A DNA stretch of 64,000 nucleotides, from positions 5,550,001 to 5,614,000 of the forward strand of contig NC_071345.1 of NCBI RefSeq assembly GCF_027744825.2. The letters are read 5' to 3'. Under the pieces are notes generated by a model that saw only the letters and a program-made list of their open reading frames with translations, made no database searches and had not been told where the DNA came from. A program made the translations under genes and the position numbers. Origin of the DNA: Synchiropus splendidus. Lineage: Eukaryota; Chordata; Actinopteri; Syngnathiformes; Callionymidae. Below, piece by piece: positions 38,562 to 51,419 of the stretch. How positions within the stretch are numbered: the first letter of the stretch is position 1; each line of letters opens with the position of its first letter.

Positions 38562-41500
38562 GCCAGAAAGCTCCTGTGGTGTAGATAAATATACCTAAGC
38601 CGAACCCATATCCCTGACCTTGCACTCAGACTGCCCATAGAAGGTAGTGCTCACAACCAGCAGCGCCGCCTGGAAAGATAGTGCCGAATGGCCCATTTGA
38701 ATTGGTAAGAGCGGGTCGTCTACAATACTGACTGTCAATATCAAGGACAACACAAAGCCATGACCAGATTATGATGAAGCTCAAGGCAACAGTTTTAGAG
38801 CCCAGTAAAATGGCAGACTCTCTGTGTCTCACTCCAAAAACATTCTGTTGAGTCACGTTTATTGATGCTAGTGACATCACATATATCATTTTTACATGTT
38901 TCATTTGCATGCTTTGTGTTTCATGAGAAATACAAAGAGAAACACGACTATCCACGCAGGCACGCTTGAGGAAAGAGTATTTATTATTTAGTATTTTAAA
39001 ATGGTGATTTCGATGGAGGTCATTCCAGTCGATATTGAGTGAGAGAAAGGTCAGTAAAACCTTGTTGCTTTCCACCAGGAGAGACAGCAATTTCCAAAAT
39101 CATTCCAGCTCATGCAGCATGAGGAGGCTTCCGTTTCAGTGCTCTGTCTGTAGCAAGCTGGGGTTAACTAGTCGGTGAAAATTAGGTGTGAGACTGTGTG
39201 TGAATGTTTCTGTGGCCCTCGGCTCTCAGTCCTAGTTCGCTTCCGACCCTGTGACCCCATTAAGGGAAGATAATGAATGACCAAATGTCCCACTGGAAAT
39301 GTGGACATGACAATTCCTCAGCGCTTTATTTGTAAGTCTCTGCTGAGATGAACTGTTGTGATATCAAGGCTCACTCGTGCTGCATTTTCAAGGCCATGTT
39401 TTTGTTGAGGAAAACATGTTCATGCTTTTGTTTCCTCTTCACAACAGCCAGCGTTGGACTGGCAGACGCTGTAATGCCCACTGTTCTGGACGGATGATCA
39501 GCAAAGTCCAGGCAACAAAAGTCATCGAAAAAGAGTATTATAAAATCCGACTTGCGTTTTTTGATGATAGGGGATCATCGTGTTTAATATGGTGAGGGGA
39601 ACCAGCATGTATTATTTCATGCAATGCCAGCTCTGAAAGGTGGAATAAACCTTGACTATGGCAGCTGCGCCCCATCCTCCTCTGGAGACAGCAACACCAG
39701 CTGATGTGCTACCAGGTTTCTTGTGGTGCACAGCTGCACATCCTTCCCCAGTCTGTTTCACCTGTCTCAAGCAGTTAAAATGAAGTGGCCCCTCACGCAC
39801 CAGCCACCACTGAAGCCCATCATCTAGTTGCTGTGGCGAATATAGAATGTCCCTGTAAACCTATGGTAATGAAGTCAGCCTGTGGTGGGCTGGTTACGTG
39901 GGAAAACTGTGGAAATTGAGGTGTGCCACAGGGAGCCTCCATGCATAAAGATGAAAGCACGGGGACCGATGTTGCTGCAGCGAATCAGTCAGACAGTGGT
40001 TGGAGGGCACAGTTGGTCGGCCACTTCCCAAAGTGTGACGGGAATATGGGCAACTTACAGCCCTGAGAACACCGGTCCTGGTTCTGGGCTTCACATTTGC
40101 AAGGCGATTTTCAAGAAACAAAAATGGTTTTAAGGGTTTTACAGCGCATTTCCATATTAATTTGATGAACTTTTGCACCAATCAAAATCATAGGGTTGGA
40201 CATGCCAAGCGACCTCATTTCAGATGGCGGAGTCTCATTTTGATAGTGCAAAACTACTTTGTTTCCAATGGTGGGGAAGTCTAAACTACATATTGTTAAA
40301 CTATATAGTTAAATAGGTGTAAATAGTTGGTAGGTGGTAAACTGCATTCATATTTTCTCTTGCATCAAATAATTCGACTACCATTGGGGGCTACAAACTA
40401 CAAATGACTATTGCGTCAGTGGAATGGAATGTTTTTCGTTTTGTTTTGTTTTACACCATAAATGTGATGAAAAAAAATATGGACAGAATAATCCCAATAT
40501 GCAGACTATTTACATCATGAAATATGTTCCTTAATTCAAGGTTCCACTCAGTACATACAAGTGACATGCTCTCTATCATAATGCAATGATCATTGCACCT
40601 CAGTACCAATGCATATTTTTTTGGGGGGGGTGGTTGGGATATTATGGTTGGTTTTATACACACCTTCTGCAAAGTCATTGGACTCTTATCGTATTATGAG
40701 TATTTCAGTAAGTAGATGCTAAAGCTACTTGGCGATACGTGTAAATAAAACAATACATCTGTCCAATGCGAAAGTGTAGTTTGTTCAAACTACTCTCAGG
40801 TGGGGGGCGCGGAGCGATGCATGTGACCTCGGCGAACGTACTTTTCTGCCGCACTAGAATGAAAAACATAATTGCACATCCACTCGTGGTTTTTGTCTTG
40901 TAATTTCAGGCAAATTCATGAACTTTAAGTCTATTCTGTTCCAGACAAAAACCATGTAAATAAAGTTATTCTTTATTGTAAGTTGATCTCCATTTTTGTC
41001 TTTAATGTGAACAAGGATACAATGTTATGCAAAGGTGTACTGATAAAAAATTTAATAGACAAATGATACTATTTGCAGAGGTGGTGGAGGTGCGAAACGT
41101 TTACTTCTTTTTGGGTCGTGCAACAGAAAATAATTGAGAAGCACTGTCATAACTGAAGAAAAAGGCGTGATCATCATCAACAATAAAGTCTGGATGCAAA
41201 TGGTGATGGCCTGAAACGCTGCACACCAGCAGTTACTACTAATATTGAATATAAACATCTATGTTAAAGCAGAATAAAATTGTGTCTAAATTCGCCTCTT
41301 TACCCAACATTTTGCAGATGATACAGAGGTCATGGCAGATTCAATAATTTCATTTTCAAACTAATTTCTGTTAAATATTTTTTCTACCTGAGTTTCAGCA
41401 TTTTCTAGTGTCATCGCTGCCATCTTGGTTGCACATGCAGAGCCATTTTGGGGGTGCAGCCAGAATAAAGGGCACTGGGAATTATTCATAAAACTCAAAT

Positions 41501-43029
41501 TATGACTGATTTTCTATTTAAGTAACCAGTAGCAATGTTGTTTTCTGCGCCGCTAATGTGGTTAATTTAGCTTCAACTTCAACTTCAGGGGATTTTATTT
41601 TTGTTATTGTCTGTCTACTGCCGTGGGTCAATGGAGACATTTTGGGCTTCTCTGCGCTCCATGATGTGGAGAGGGAGGGGCTCATGACATGGGAACAGTT
41701 CACCCAAGAACTTAAAAAAATGCCAAAATACATTTCAGAGAGAGTAGCTTTTTGGGGGAAGATTTTGACAATGAAGAATAAGAATGCACCCCAGGAAAAG
41801 GGGCGTTTTTTCATGCATGAAAAAGGGCTGGAGCTTGAGCTCTGACTGTGCATGAGCCTGCTGTACTGCAGACTTCATGTTATTGTAATAGGACATGTAT
41901 GTCTGCGATAGCTTTGCCCTCTGGCAGAAACAAGAATATTGCCCCGTGAATTTCCGTGATGACCTCAAACGCTGCTTTTCCATCCTTGTAACACCTTCAC
42001 CGACATCAAAGAAGGTGGCAAATGAAGATGAACTATTCTTTGCCTCCTGGAAGACCCAAATCTGGGACGATAAATATCTCCACTGCAGGAAACGCCGCGG
42101 CCCACTATCAGCATTCTTTATCGAGCAGCGTGCTCTGGAGATTAGCTCGGCACTGCCTTGTTTCTTCAGCGGCATGTTTCTCCCCGTCCTTCCTCTCAAG
42201 GTCAGATCAGCGCCGGCATCACACGCCGGCATGGAAACAGCATGGAAACAGCAGAGTTAGCTGTTTATTTGAATACGCGGAGGTTGGATTCTAATGGCAT
42301 GAGAGAGATGTTTACTGCATGTCAGTGTGTGAGGGGGAAAAAAACAGCTCTCAACAAAAGGCAATTTGTGAGTCAAGCTGGAAATTAATCTCTTCCCATC
42401 GGAATTGAAAGAGCGATGATGCAAGGTCTGGTGTTAATGGCAGGAACCCACACTCCGCCTCATGCAGGATGACAGACAAGGTCCAAATATAGAGGTGGGA
42501 ATAGCTGCTCTCACAGCCCGGCTGCTGATGCTGAGAGGTCCTGAGTGGCTCATGCAAGCATCCTCACCCTGGTTCTCAGCTAATGCTCAGTCTGGCACTC
42601 TGGCAGACTTGCGCACGAGAACACTCCCGGGGAAGAAAAATGTGTGCCGGGCTCCTGCATCGCCTCTTACATTTCAATATTTGGCTCTTTCTCATGTAAA
42701 ACAGATGTGCTGTGGTCAAGTTCAGACAGAGAAACACCTGCAGGTATGTTGCTTGAAAAACCCATGTGCCTGGATTGGTGTGTGCATAAATGATTTTTGA
42801 TAAGTAGTGCCATCTAGCGGTCATTTATGGGACTCTAGAACATGCAAAATAAAAAAGAATTGGACATGCAAAAATAGTCAAATCATTTTTTTTTTGTTAT
42901 TATTTTATGCTTTGAGTGGAAGAGCATAAGAAAAATGAAAAGCATATTGGTCAGCTTTTCTGCTTTTTGAACTTCCAGTCTGCACAGTGTTCTTTATTTA
43001 TTTATTTATTTTACTCATTATTATTATTG
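38562..43029. other. No gene seen
   Basis: Frames at 41558-41845 (+) and 41895-42260 (+) are open but carry no family I recognise. Short oligo-G and oligo-T runs only. Confidence 0.45.
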
Positions 43030-43131
43030 TGTCTGCTTCTTTGTAAATATATATTCTTCTCTCTCTAAATCTCTAAACAAATTCCCCGTATGTTAAACAT
43101 TCTTGGCAAATAAAGCTGATCCTGATTCCTT
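43030..43131 (+). repeat. LINE 3'-tail fragment (L2-like), plus orientation
   Basis: AAATTCCCCGTATGTTAAAC, then TTGGCAAATAAAGCTGATCC and TGATTCC, is the usual end of teleost L2-type LINEs (ATTTCCCC...AATAAAGCTGATTCTGATTC). Confidence 0.55.
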
Positions 43132-45663
43132 TGTAACGATATATTTTCTAAATAGTCTAATACACTACAGCATTAATGGTTTATGCTCAGCTGTGACAGA
43201 GTTAAAAGTGTATAAACTTATAGGGAGCACGTACACCTTTTACACAGCGTATCACAATTACTATGGCAGAGGATCATAGTACACCAGTAAGTGAGCAAAG
43301 TGCCACCTTGCACAACAGTATATGGGAGCTGGGGTACATTCTCTTGTGTATTTTCTTTATGTTTGCGAGCGCAGCTGGGAAAGTGGCAGGCTGCTGACCC
43401 ATTTTGAGCTCAATTCATTTTTCATTCACCGCCTAAGACGCCTGCTTCCCCAGACTTCCTCTCTTTTTTTCCCCCTTCCTGTTCGACTCCCAGTATTTAC
43501 CTGCTGATAATTGTGACGTGAATCATTTCCGACAAGGACGAGTACAATGTTTTGTTTTTTTTTTGTTTGTTTTTTCACATTTCCTGGATAGTTTCAAGTT
43601 GTAAGCTGAATCTTGCATTTATTGTTGACTTGCTACTAAGTTGCTCCTAAGTTAGGCTTCAGATACATTGCTGTGACTGCAGCAATAATCATCCAGTCCC
43701 AGAATGTACATTATTAACAATTTAAAATGTTTTCTCTGCATGAAAAGACTGCCGGTACTTTCAATGATCAATTTTCACTGACAAAAAAAAAAAAATCAAT
43801 GGAAATTAGACAGATTTATCACATAAAACTGAATTTTTAAGTATAAAAAAACTGTATAAAAGTACAGATATTTACATTTATGGAAACAGACTCAATTTAA
43901 ATTTGATCATTCTGGTGTCAAATTTTAAATGTGATGAATCAAAATTTATTACATTTTGAAAATGTTATTAATGTGCTTCAGAAAATGTGTTTTTATTGTT
44001 ATGCTTTGGAATTCGCTTCAGGTTTGACATGAGATCTACAACCAAATTCCAGGAGTGAGAAAATTTGATGACAAAAGTGGAAATAAAAATAGAAATACAT
44101 TTAAATACATTTTCATAATTGGAGAATTAAAGTCCTGCAAAATTCACTAAAATAAAATATATTTTTTCATTCATTCGACATGTCTACTTCCACATTTGTT
44201 ATCAATATTTTCCATATTTATTCCTATGTTGTGTGTTTGCACTGCATTTGCATTTACTTTTCTTATTCATTTACAGATGTATTTCCCAGTCAAGGCATTT
44301 TAAAAGCTGTCTACTATTCTTATTAAGAGGAAGCTAAAAATTCAACAAAAATTTAGAATAAAATTAATCGATATTGGACAAGAAAAATCACAATGAAAAT
44401 GGAGCCCATAAAACATTTAAAAGACTGTTTAATGTGTTCTGTTCGGACGCATGACGTCTCACTTCAAAACTTTATTGACACTCGTGCTCTAGACAAGTTT
44501 GCTTCGTTGTTTAAAAGTTGGCTAAAAAACAAATGCTGGACCAAATAAATGTGCCCCAAAATGTGAAGAGAGAAAGATTTGTTGTTGTTAGGAAGCAAGT
44601 TGTGGCAATGAACATGAAAGATTTGTCTGGAAACTCTCCAAACTAGAATAAAAACCATACAAAATAGATTGTGATGAAATTGAAACAGTTATTCAAAATA
44701 AATAAATACATAAATCCGGATATATTTTCTGCAAATGGCATGCCAAAATAGCCAAGTGTCAGTAGCTACATTTTTTAATAAATTAAAAGGGATTTTCTAC
44801 AGGACTTTCAACTATGCACAATTGCGCGTTGGCTGAGGTTCTGGATTTTTTTCAATAAACCAAATGTGTCGTGGCTTAGAAACGGTTGAAAAACACTGTG
44901 GTAGTGTAATTCCCAATTTATGTTGAAGATCGTGGAGGGTCTTCGGCACCTTGGTGCCAAATGCCAGGAGCAGCCGAAGTCAGAATCACCCACATTATGA
45001 GGCTTATTAGAGGCTCCTTCCGTGATGCCACTTCACTGTGACGGATTTTCTTTGACGTGCCCCGTTTCCCAGTGTCACATTAATAAACTGAATTACCAAT
45101 GAGCGAGTGAAAGAAGAGACAAGGAGAACAGAAAGAAGAAAATTAGGAAAGAATGATGACGCTGCACAAACAGAAAGGAAAAGGCAAAAGAAAAGAGAAA
45201 CACTGCAGCATTCACAGCAAATATGTCACATATTGTGAGCCATCATGGCAGAGCGCCTGAGTCGGGTTATTCTTTGTCTTTATTGTCTCAGCACAGTCTG
45301 TTATGGTGACGTTACATAATATGCCTTGTCCACCCGAGTCATTTGAAAAGCTTTTACGCTCGCACACTCTGCTCCGTCGCCTCAAATGAAACATGTCTTT
45401 ATTGCAACTGAGACAGGAAGTGCGAGAGGGCTTCCTTCTGGCACATTTACGCCGGATAATGACGCCTGTCTGTTCTGCTCGTTCAGCCACACTTCTTTGA
45501 ACATAAAGCCATTAAAGTGCTTGGTGTGGGGGGGAAACAGATGAGAGTTTTAGAGTATTTTGCAATTTCAAATCTGCTATGTGCCTGTCCAGAATAACGG
45601 ATTTTCATTTAAAATGTTGGTGACCGTATTTGAGGAGGCACCGAAATAGATGAGGAAATTGTG
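43132..45663. other. No gene seen
   Basis: Strongly A+T-rich from 43,600 to 44,800. No ADCK1-like exon, the expected neighbour of SNW1 in tetrapods, could be recognised on the minus strand. Confidence 0.45.
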
Positions 45664-46097
45664 TACATACATACATACATACATACACACATACACACAT
45701 ACATACATACATACATACATACATACATACATTCATACATACATTCATACATACATACACACATACACACATACATACATACATACATACATACATACAT
45801 ACATACATTCATACATACATACACACATACATACACTCATACATACATACACACATACATACACTCATACATACACACATACATACATACATACATACAT
45901 ACATACATACATACATACATACATACATACATACACACATACATACACTCATACATACACTCATACATACATACGTACGTACACACATACATACATACAT
46001 ACATACATACATACATACATACATACATACATACATACATACATACATACATACACTCATACATACATACATACATACATACACACATACATACATA
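45664..46097. repeat. (CATA)n microsatellite with CACA and CTCA variants, about 430 bp
   Basis: Continuous ACAT/ACAC/CATT repeats; the apparent YIHTYIHT and YVCMYVCM frames on the two strands are repeat artefacts. It ends about 430 bases before the SNW1 start codon. Confidence 0.98.
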
Positions 46098-46381
46098 ACA
46101 AAATACATACATGACAGCAGCACACAACACAGTATATAGAATAACTCATAACTGTTGGTCAAGTAAATAGAGATAGAAACGTGTATGGAAGAGACAAACC
46201 CGAATTTCATGCACCTTTAATTTTAAATTAAGACAGAAAATACGATTGTTGATGTTTAATTGTTCATTTCTCAATGTTGACTGCTTACTTCTCCGTTTAA
46301 AAAAAAAAAAAAAAGAATTCTACACGATTTATTTTGTGCTAAAAATGTGTATACTTTTTCCACTTTTCACGCGCGCAACGC
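46098..46381. other. SNW1 upstream region
   Basis: A+T-rich with an oligo-A run near 46300-46314; nothing else recognised. Confidence 0.6.
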
Positions 46382-46499
46382 TATAAAAACGAAATTAAAA
46401 CGATTTTTTTTCAATACTTAATCATTTATTTTCATGAACGGGCCTTTTCCGCTCGTGACGTATACTGTACGAGTTGCTCCTATCAGCGCGCATGCTCAG
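46382..46499 (+). promoter_or_regulatory. snw1: Probable SNW1 core promoter
   Basis: The 150 bases before the SNW1 start codon contain a TATA-like string (TATAAAA, 46382-46388), a CRE-like TGACGTAT (46456-46463) and a near-NRF1 site GCGCGCATGCTCAG (46486-46499). CRE-like and NRF1 sites are frequent in promoters of housekeeping genes. The transcription start itself cannot be fixed from sequence, so the TATA-like match may be fortuitous. Confidence 0.4.
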
Positions 46500-46525
46500 T
46501 TCATTGCTAAGGAAGAAAGAGCAAG

Positions 46526-49500
46526 ATGTCGCTAGCGAGGTAAGTGTTACAAGAAGTCATTTTTCCCTTTTATTTGTCGGGTTGTTCGTCCTACGAGCGC
46601 ATATAATGTGTAGGCGTGCAATGTTGCCGTGTAGTGAAGTTCCTCAAATCTTGATTTTCGCGCTTTGCATCGTGTTTCTATCCAAAGCCACTAGCATAGC
46701 TGCTAATTTTAGCATGCCGACGTATTAACAAATCAGATTCAAACAATTGAACTTTTGACTAACCTCAACCAGCCAAACGTTAGGAATAAACTTTGTACCA
46801 CTGGATTCGTACGTTGTAAAATGTTCCAGATGGGTGTATTTTGATCGATAAAGCAAGGCCTGGCTTGCCTTGTGGGTTTAGCTGGAAGCTAATTCTTCTG
46901 CTCAGTTCTAACAACGTGTCGTTCTGTTTGTAGCTTTCTACCGGCGCCAATCCAGCTGTCCCAGGACCAGCTGGAGGCAGAGGAGAGACTTCGGGCCCAG
47001 AGGTCGTATTCTACTGCCCTTGTGTCCACACGGAGAGAGCCACCTCCTTACGGGCACAGGCACGGCTGGGTGCCCCGAGCTGTCGAGGTATGGTTTGTGT
47101 GGCCTCTCAGTTAGCACCAAAGTCTGCGGGCGTGGGGGGTATAACACGGAAGTTGGGTCCAAGATCAAGGTTTCCAGTGCTGATAAGCGTCTTTTATTTT
47201 CTGCGGGAATCATGAGTTTAATTTCTGCATTATTCACTAAACACAAATTATTCTATAGTCTGCACAACACGTAATGTGATACAATATATTGTCATGAAAT
47301 TAAATTCATTGATGCATAGATGAATATAAATAACATGTTTATTTAACTATTGTACAGTTTAAAAAAGCCTTGTAAATATTTGGTAAAATTACTTTTAATT
47401 CTATTTCACTTAAATCAAATTTGAGAAAGGAACAAAGCACAGCAGCACATAATAAAAGCGTAACCCAACTCTGTTCTTGGTGTCGAGGCCCCCCAACACC
47501 AGCTTTTTCATTTCTTATTATGGTGCCTTAAACAGTCCAGTATAGTGCAGTAACCTCTTATGTCTATATGTTTTAGGGGTCAATGTTGAACTAAACTCGC
47601 TGTGAATTGTTTCTCTTTTAACAATCTTTATTTTCATGCCAGGACTTTGGAGATGGCGGTGCTTTCCCTGAGATCCATGTTGCCCAGTTCCCTCTGGAGA
47701 TGGGAAGAGCGAAGAAGACTTCCAATGCCCTGGCAGTGCAGGTTGATGCGGAAGGCAAAATTAAGTATGATGCTATTGCCAAACAAGGACAGAACAAAGA
47801 CAAGGTATGCTTGCAAAATGTTGTTAGTAGTGATATGTAAACAGCTAGTGCATGTTTGTGTTTTATTGAAGGTCGTCTTCAGCAAGTACACAGATCTTCT
47901 TCCGAAAGAAGTTATGAATGAGGATACCGCGGAACTGCAGAAGCCAGACGAGGAAGCCATACAAGAGGTATGATGCTTATGAAGCAGTCCACTATTTGAA
48001 CTGGAATACCATTGTCGTAGGAATCAGTGTACATCCCTGTTAAGCTGATTTTTCATGTCTTTCTCGCTTGTTTCCTCCCAGCTCACAGAGAAAACACGTG
48101 AAGCTCTGAACAAGCAAGTGTCCCAAAAGATTGCTGCTGCCATGCCTGTGAGAGCAGCAGACAAACAGGCTCCAGCACAGTACATCAGGTATGCTCTTCA
48201 ACCAAATGCACATTTTTTTAATAACATTGTAGATGTGTTCTTTTAAAAATGCAATGTAATCCCGGGGGATTGGTTTAAACAAAATTAATCCATGATGGTA
48301 CAATAAAGAGATCCATAAGAAGTAGTTCAGAAAGAGTTGAATTTTTTCGGAGATTAGATTGGCAGCTTTCCAAAGGAATGCAAAGGCAATATTTAAATAT
48401 GTAAGAAAAACAGTTATTCAAAACAGTTTTTTGTTTTTTTCCTGGTGTTTTAATATTTCATGTGTTCAAGATTTCTTTTCATGAATTGGTCTTTGAACTC
48501 GCCGGTAGTCTTGAAAGCTTAAACTTTGTTCTCTCCTTCTCATGCAGATACACACCATCGCAGCAGGGAGTTGCCTTCAACTCAGGGGCTAAACAGAGAG
48601 TCATCCGCATGGTGGAAATGCAAAAGGACCCCATGGAGCCTCCTCGTTTCAAGTTAGTTGCCATTTCTGATGCCCATTCTGTGTAATCTTTCACGGGCTG
48701 GCAACGTTTTGTAGTGTGCAGTTGTTGGTTTATTTGTTGTGGCTCCATCTGATCCATACTTTCTTCTAGTTTCTGTGAAGGTGTCCCTTGTTTGATGGTG
48801 TCTGTGCTGGAATGAAGAACTGTTTGGATAAGAAAAGGCACTAATATTTGTGTTTCTAATTGTCTTACAGGATCAACAAAAAGATTCCTCGAGGACCCCC
48901 CTCCCCTCCGGCCCCTGTCATGCACTCTCCTAGCAGAAAGGTAATGCTGGCGCTGTTGAGCAGAAGACAGCTATTATTGCATTTATTTATAATTTATTTC
49001 CTCCTTTCTTCCTGTGCTGTTCTTGATATAGATGACGGTAAAGGAGCAGCAGGAGTGGAGAATTCCTCCATGCATTTCCAACTGGAAGAACGCAAAGGTA
49101 ATGGCCTCAAGCCAGAATGGAAGAAAACAAATGTCATGAAAAGAAAGCTGATCTTTGTATTAGATAGTCGGAATAATAGTTCAGAAAAATACAATAGATT
49201 TCATAAATTCAATTTCCTTGTTAATTTCAGTTTTCTTGTCCTGAATCTTCATCTGTCTTGTGCTTTCTCCAGGGCTACACAATCCCACTAGACAAACGTC
49301 TGGCTGCGGACGGCCGCGGCCTTCAAACGGTTCACATCAATGAAAACTTTGCCAAGCTCGCAGAAGCTCTATACATCGCCGACAGAAAGGTAATTCTTGA
49401 CCCGTTTTCATGCTTTGCCAGTCAATCTGTTGCACTGTACAAGCAAATATTTTGTTTGTGTCTGTAGGCCAGAGAGGCCGTCGAGATGAGAGCCCAGGTG

Positions 49501-51017
49501 GAGAAGAAGATGGCCCAGAAGGAGAAGGAAAAGAAGGAGGAGAAACTCAGGGAGTTGGCTCAGATGGCCCGAGATCGCAGAGCAGGAATTAAGAGCCATG
49601 GGGATAAAGGTGAGTTGAGTCATAAGCTCATGCAGTCATCAACACTGACTAGGTTGAGAAAAATGATTCCATACCTCAGCTGGTCTCTGATCTCAGTCTG
49701 TATATCTGCCTGAATTTTTGACATTATTTTCCACAAGCGTCTCTTACTGTGCTGCGATCGTTTTCTGCAACTGACATTTCCACCCCTCTCTCACGATCTA
49801 AATGTATCTTTTCACCTCAGAAAATCATTTTCTGATCCCTGGCATCTATTCACTCCTCTGTGTTTTGGTCTGCCACGGCAGGTGGCGATGACGGCGAGGC
49901 CAGAGAGCGTGATGAGATCCGACAGGACAGGAGGAAAGAGAGACAGCATGACAGGAACATCTCTCGAGCAGCTCCCGATAAGAGGTACTGGACACGCACC
50001 TTCAGAAAAAAAAACACCTAGTGTGAACTCACTCAACTTCCTCTTCATCCATTTAGACACACTGTTCACACTGCTGAATCATTCATGTGGTACCCCTGAT
50101 GGATGCAACGAGATTCAGAGATGGTCCATGTACTCATCTCCTGTCATCCTAACACTTGCCTGTTTTCTGCTACTGTTGACCGTATTATTTTAAAAGACGT
50201 GAGGAGTCATCCTCCGAGTCTTAGTGCAAGTCTACTGCAGTGACTTGGAGTGAATATATGACTTGCTCTTGCAATCATTGCTTGCTTTTTTGTTTGTCTC
50301 CTCAGCATAAATGTAAATGTCCACTGCATAAATGTATGTGTTTTGCTTCAGGTCGAAGCTGCAGAGGGACCAGAACCGAGATATTAGCGAACTCATTGCC
50401 CTGGGGATGCCCAACCCTCGAACCACCAACGAGGCCCAGTATGACCAGCGTCTCTTCAACCAGAGCCAGGTGACCCGAGTTGCCTCCTTTTAAAAAGTGA
50501 ATCCAAATGATCTGTTCTCTAAGATGTTTACTCTTTCCCGTTAGGGTATGGACAGTGGCTTCAATGCCGGTGAGGATGAGTCCTACAATGTGTACGACAA
50601 GCCCTTCCGCCCTGGAAGAGACATGGCAGCAAACATCTACCGGCCCAGCAGAGGCATCGACAAAGATGCCTATGCAGATGATTTCGACACACTTGTGCAG
50701 AACAACAGGTGCGACTCTTAATAATGACATTTTAATCTTTTCATTTCATATTTTATCCATCCTTCGTGTTCAGTTCACCTGGAATTGATGTCGAATGTCA
50801 TTTCTTCAATTGTTTTTTCGTCAGGTTTGTTCCAGACAAGGAGTTTTCAGGCGGCGACCACGGGCAGAGGCGTGACGGACCCGTGCAGTTTGAAGAAGAT
50901 CCCTTCGGTCTGGACAAGTTCTTGGAGGAAGCCAAGCTGCACGGCGGCTCCAAGCGGCCGTCCACGAGTGGCCGCTCAAAAGACGACTACCATGACAAGA
51001 AGCGCAGGAAGGAGTAA
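46526..51017 (+). CDS. snw1: SNW domain-containing protein 1 (SKIP / Prp45 orthologue), complete, 14 coding exons
   Basis: Coding exons join at 46526-46539, 46934-47087, 47643-47804, 47872-47967, 48082-48188, 48548-48652, 48871-48940, 49032-49097, 49273-49389, 49468-49609, 49882-49984, 50352-50469, 50545-50708 and 50825-51017. All introns are GT-AG and phases stay open. The total is 1611 nt, or 536 residues, the same length as human SNW1 as I recall it. The SNWK signature lies at residues 252-255, inside the conserved SNW/SKIP domain. The proline-rich segment RGPPSPPAPVMHSPSRK (220-236) keeps serines 224 and 232, which are phosphorylated in the human protein. A charged, KE-rich helical stretch follows at about 298-345, and the tail is basic, ending KKRRKE. 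Known role: nuclear spliceosome component (activated and catalytic complexes) and coregulator of nuclear receptors and Notch/CBF1. The start codon is in a 14-nt first coding exon, encoding MSLA plus a split serine codon, as in other vertebrates. No breaks are seen. Confidence 0.97.
47088..47642 (+). other. snw1: SNW1 intron 2 (longest SNW1 intron)
   Basis: The intron opens with GTATGG and closes with CAG before the codon for D57. It is A+T-rich in the middle. I see no repeat, RNA gene or alternative exon in it. The other SNW1 introns of about 300-400 bases (46540-46933, 48189-48547, 49985-50351) also hold nothing I can name. Confidence 0.8.
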
Positions 51018-51419
51018 AGGCTCCAGGGTGCCGCTCATGACCGGAGCTGCTCGCACCATTTCAGAAGGCAGAAGAGTCGAACGGCTGATCGTGCAGATGT
51101 GTTCCTCATTACCTTTGTCGTTCTGGTGTAAGATGAGCCATTCCTTTTGAGATCTGACTCCACAATCTGAAGGTCTCATCTAATATATCTGTACATTTGT
51201 TATAATTTTCTGAGAATGTTTTGGGTTTTAGTTGTTTTTTTAACCTATATACCATACAGTTAAACTCTTTCTTCCATGTTTGACTTTCTCTTCATTTGCT
51301 TGTGTTTATAAAGCCCTAGTGTTTTGTTTAGTTGTGGCCACTAATGGCAGATTTGTACAGTGTAAACCCATGAACATGTTAACAGGCTTTGTAAACCCAA
51401 GTATAGCCCATGAAATAAA
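51018..51419 (+). other. snw1: SNW1 3' untranslated region with poly(A) signal
   Basis: After the TAA stop at 51015-51017 the sequence becomes non-coding and A+T-richer. The first canonical AATAAA is at 51414-51419, so the 3' UTR is probably about 420 bases. There is no other gene signal in this stretch. Confidence 0.6.

Noticed and set aside
41558..42260. Two adjacent plus-strand frames (95 and 121 codons)
   Set aside because: No family recognised, different frames without convincing splice sites joining them.
45605..46210. YIHTYIHT and YVCMYVCM frames on both strands
   Set aside because: Translations of the CATA microsatellite.
43132..46381. Search for ADCK1 first exons divergent from SNW1
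   Set aside because: None of the minus-strand frames here resembles ADCK1; absence cannot be proved by eye.
49985..50351. Possible intronic snoRNA in SNW1 intron 11 (TGATGGA-like box)
   Set aside because: No paired D box with terminal stem was found, so the match is too weak.
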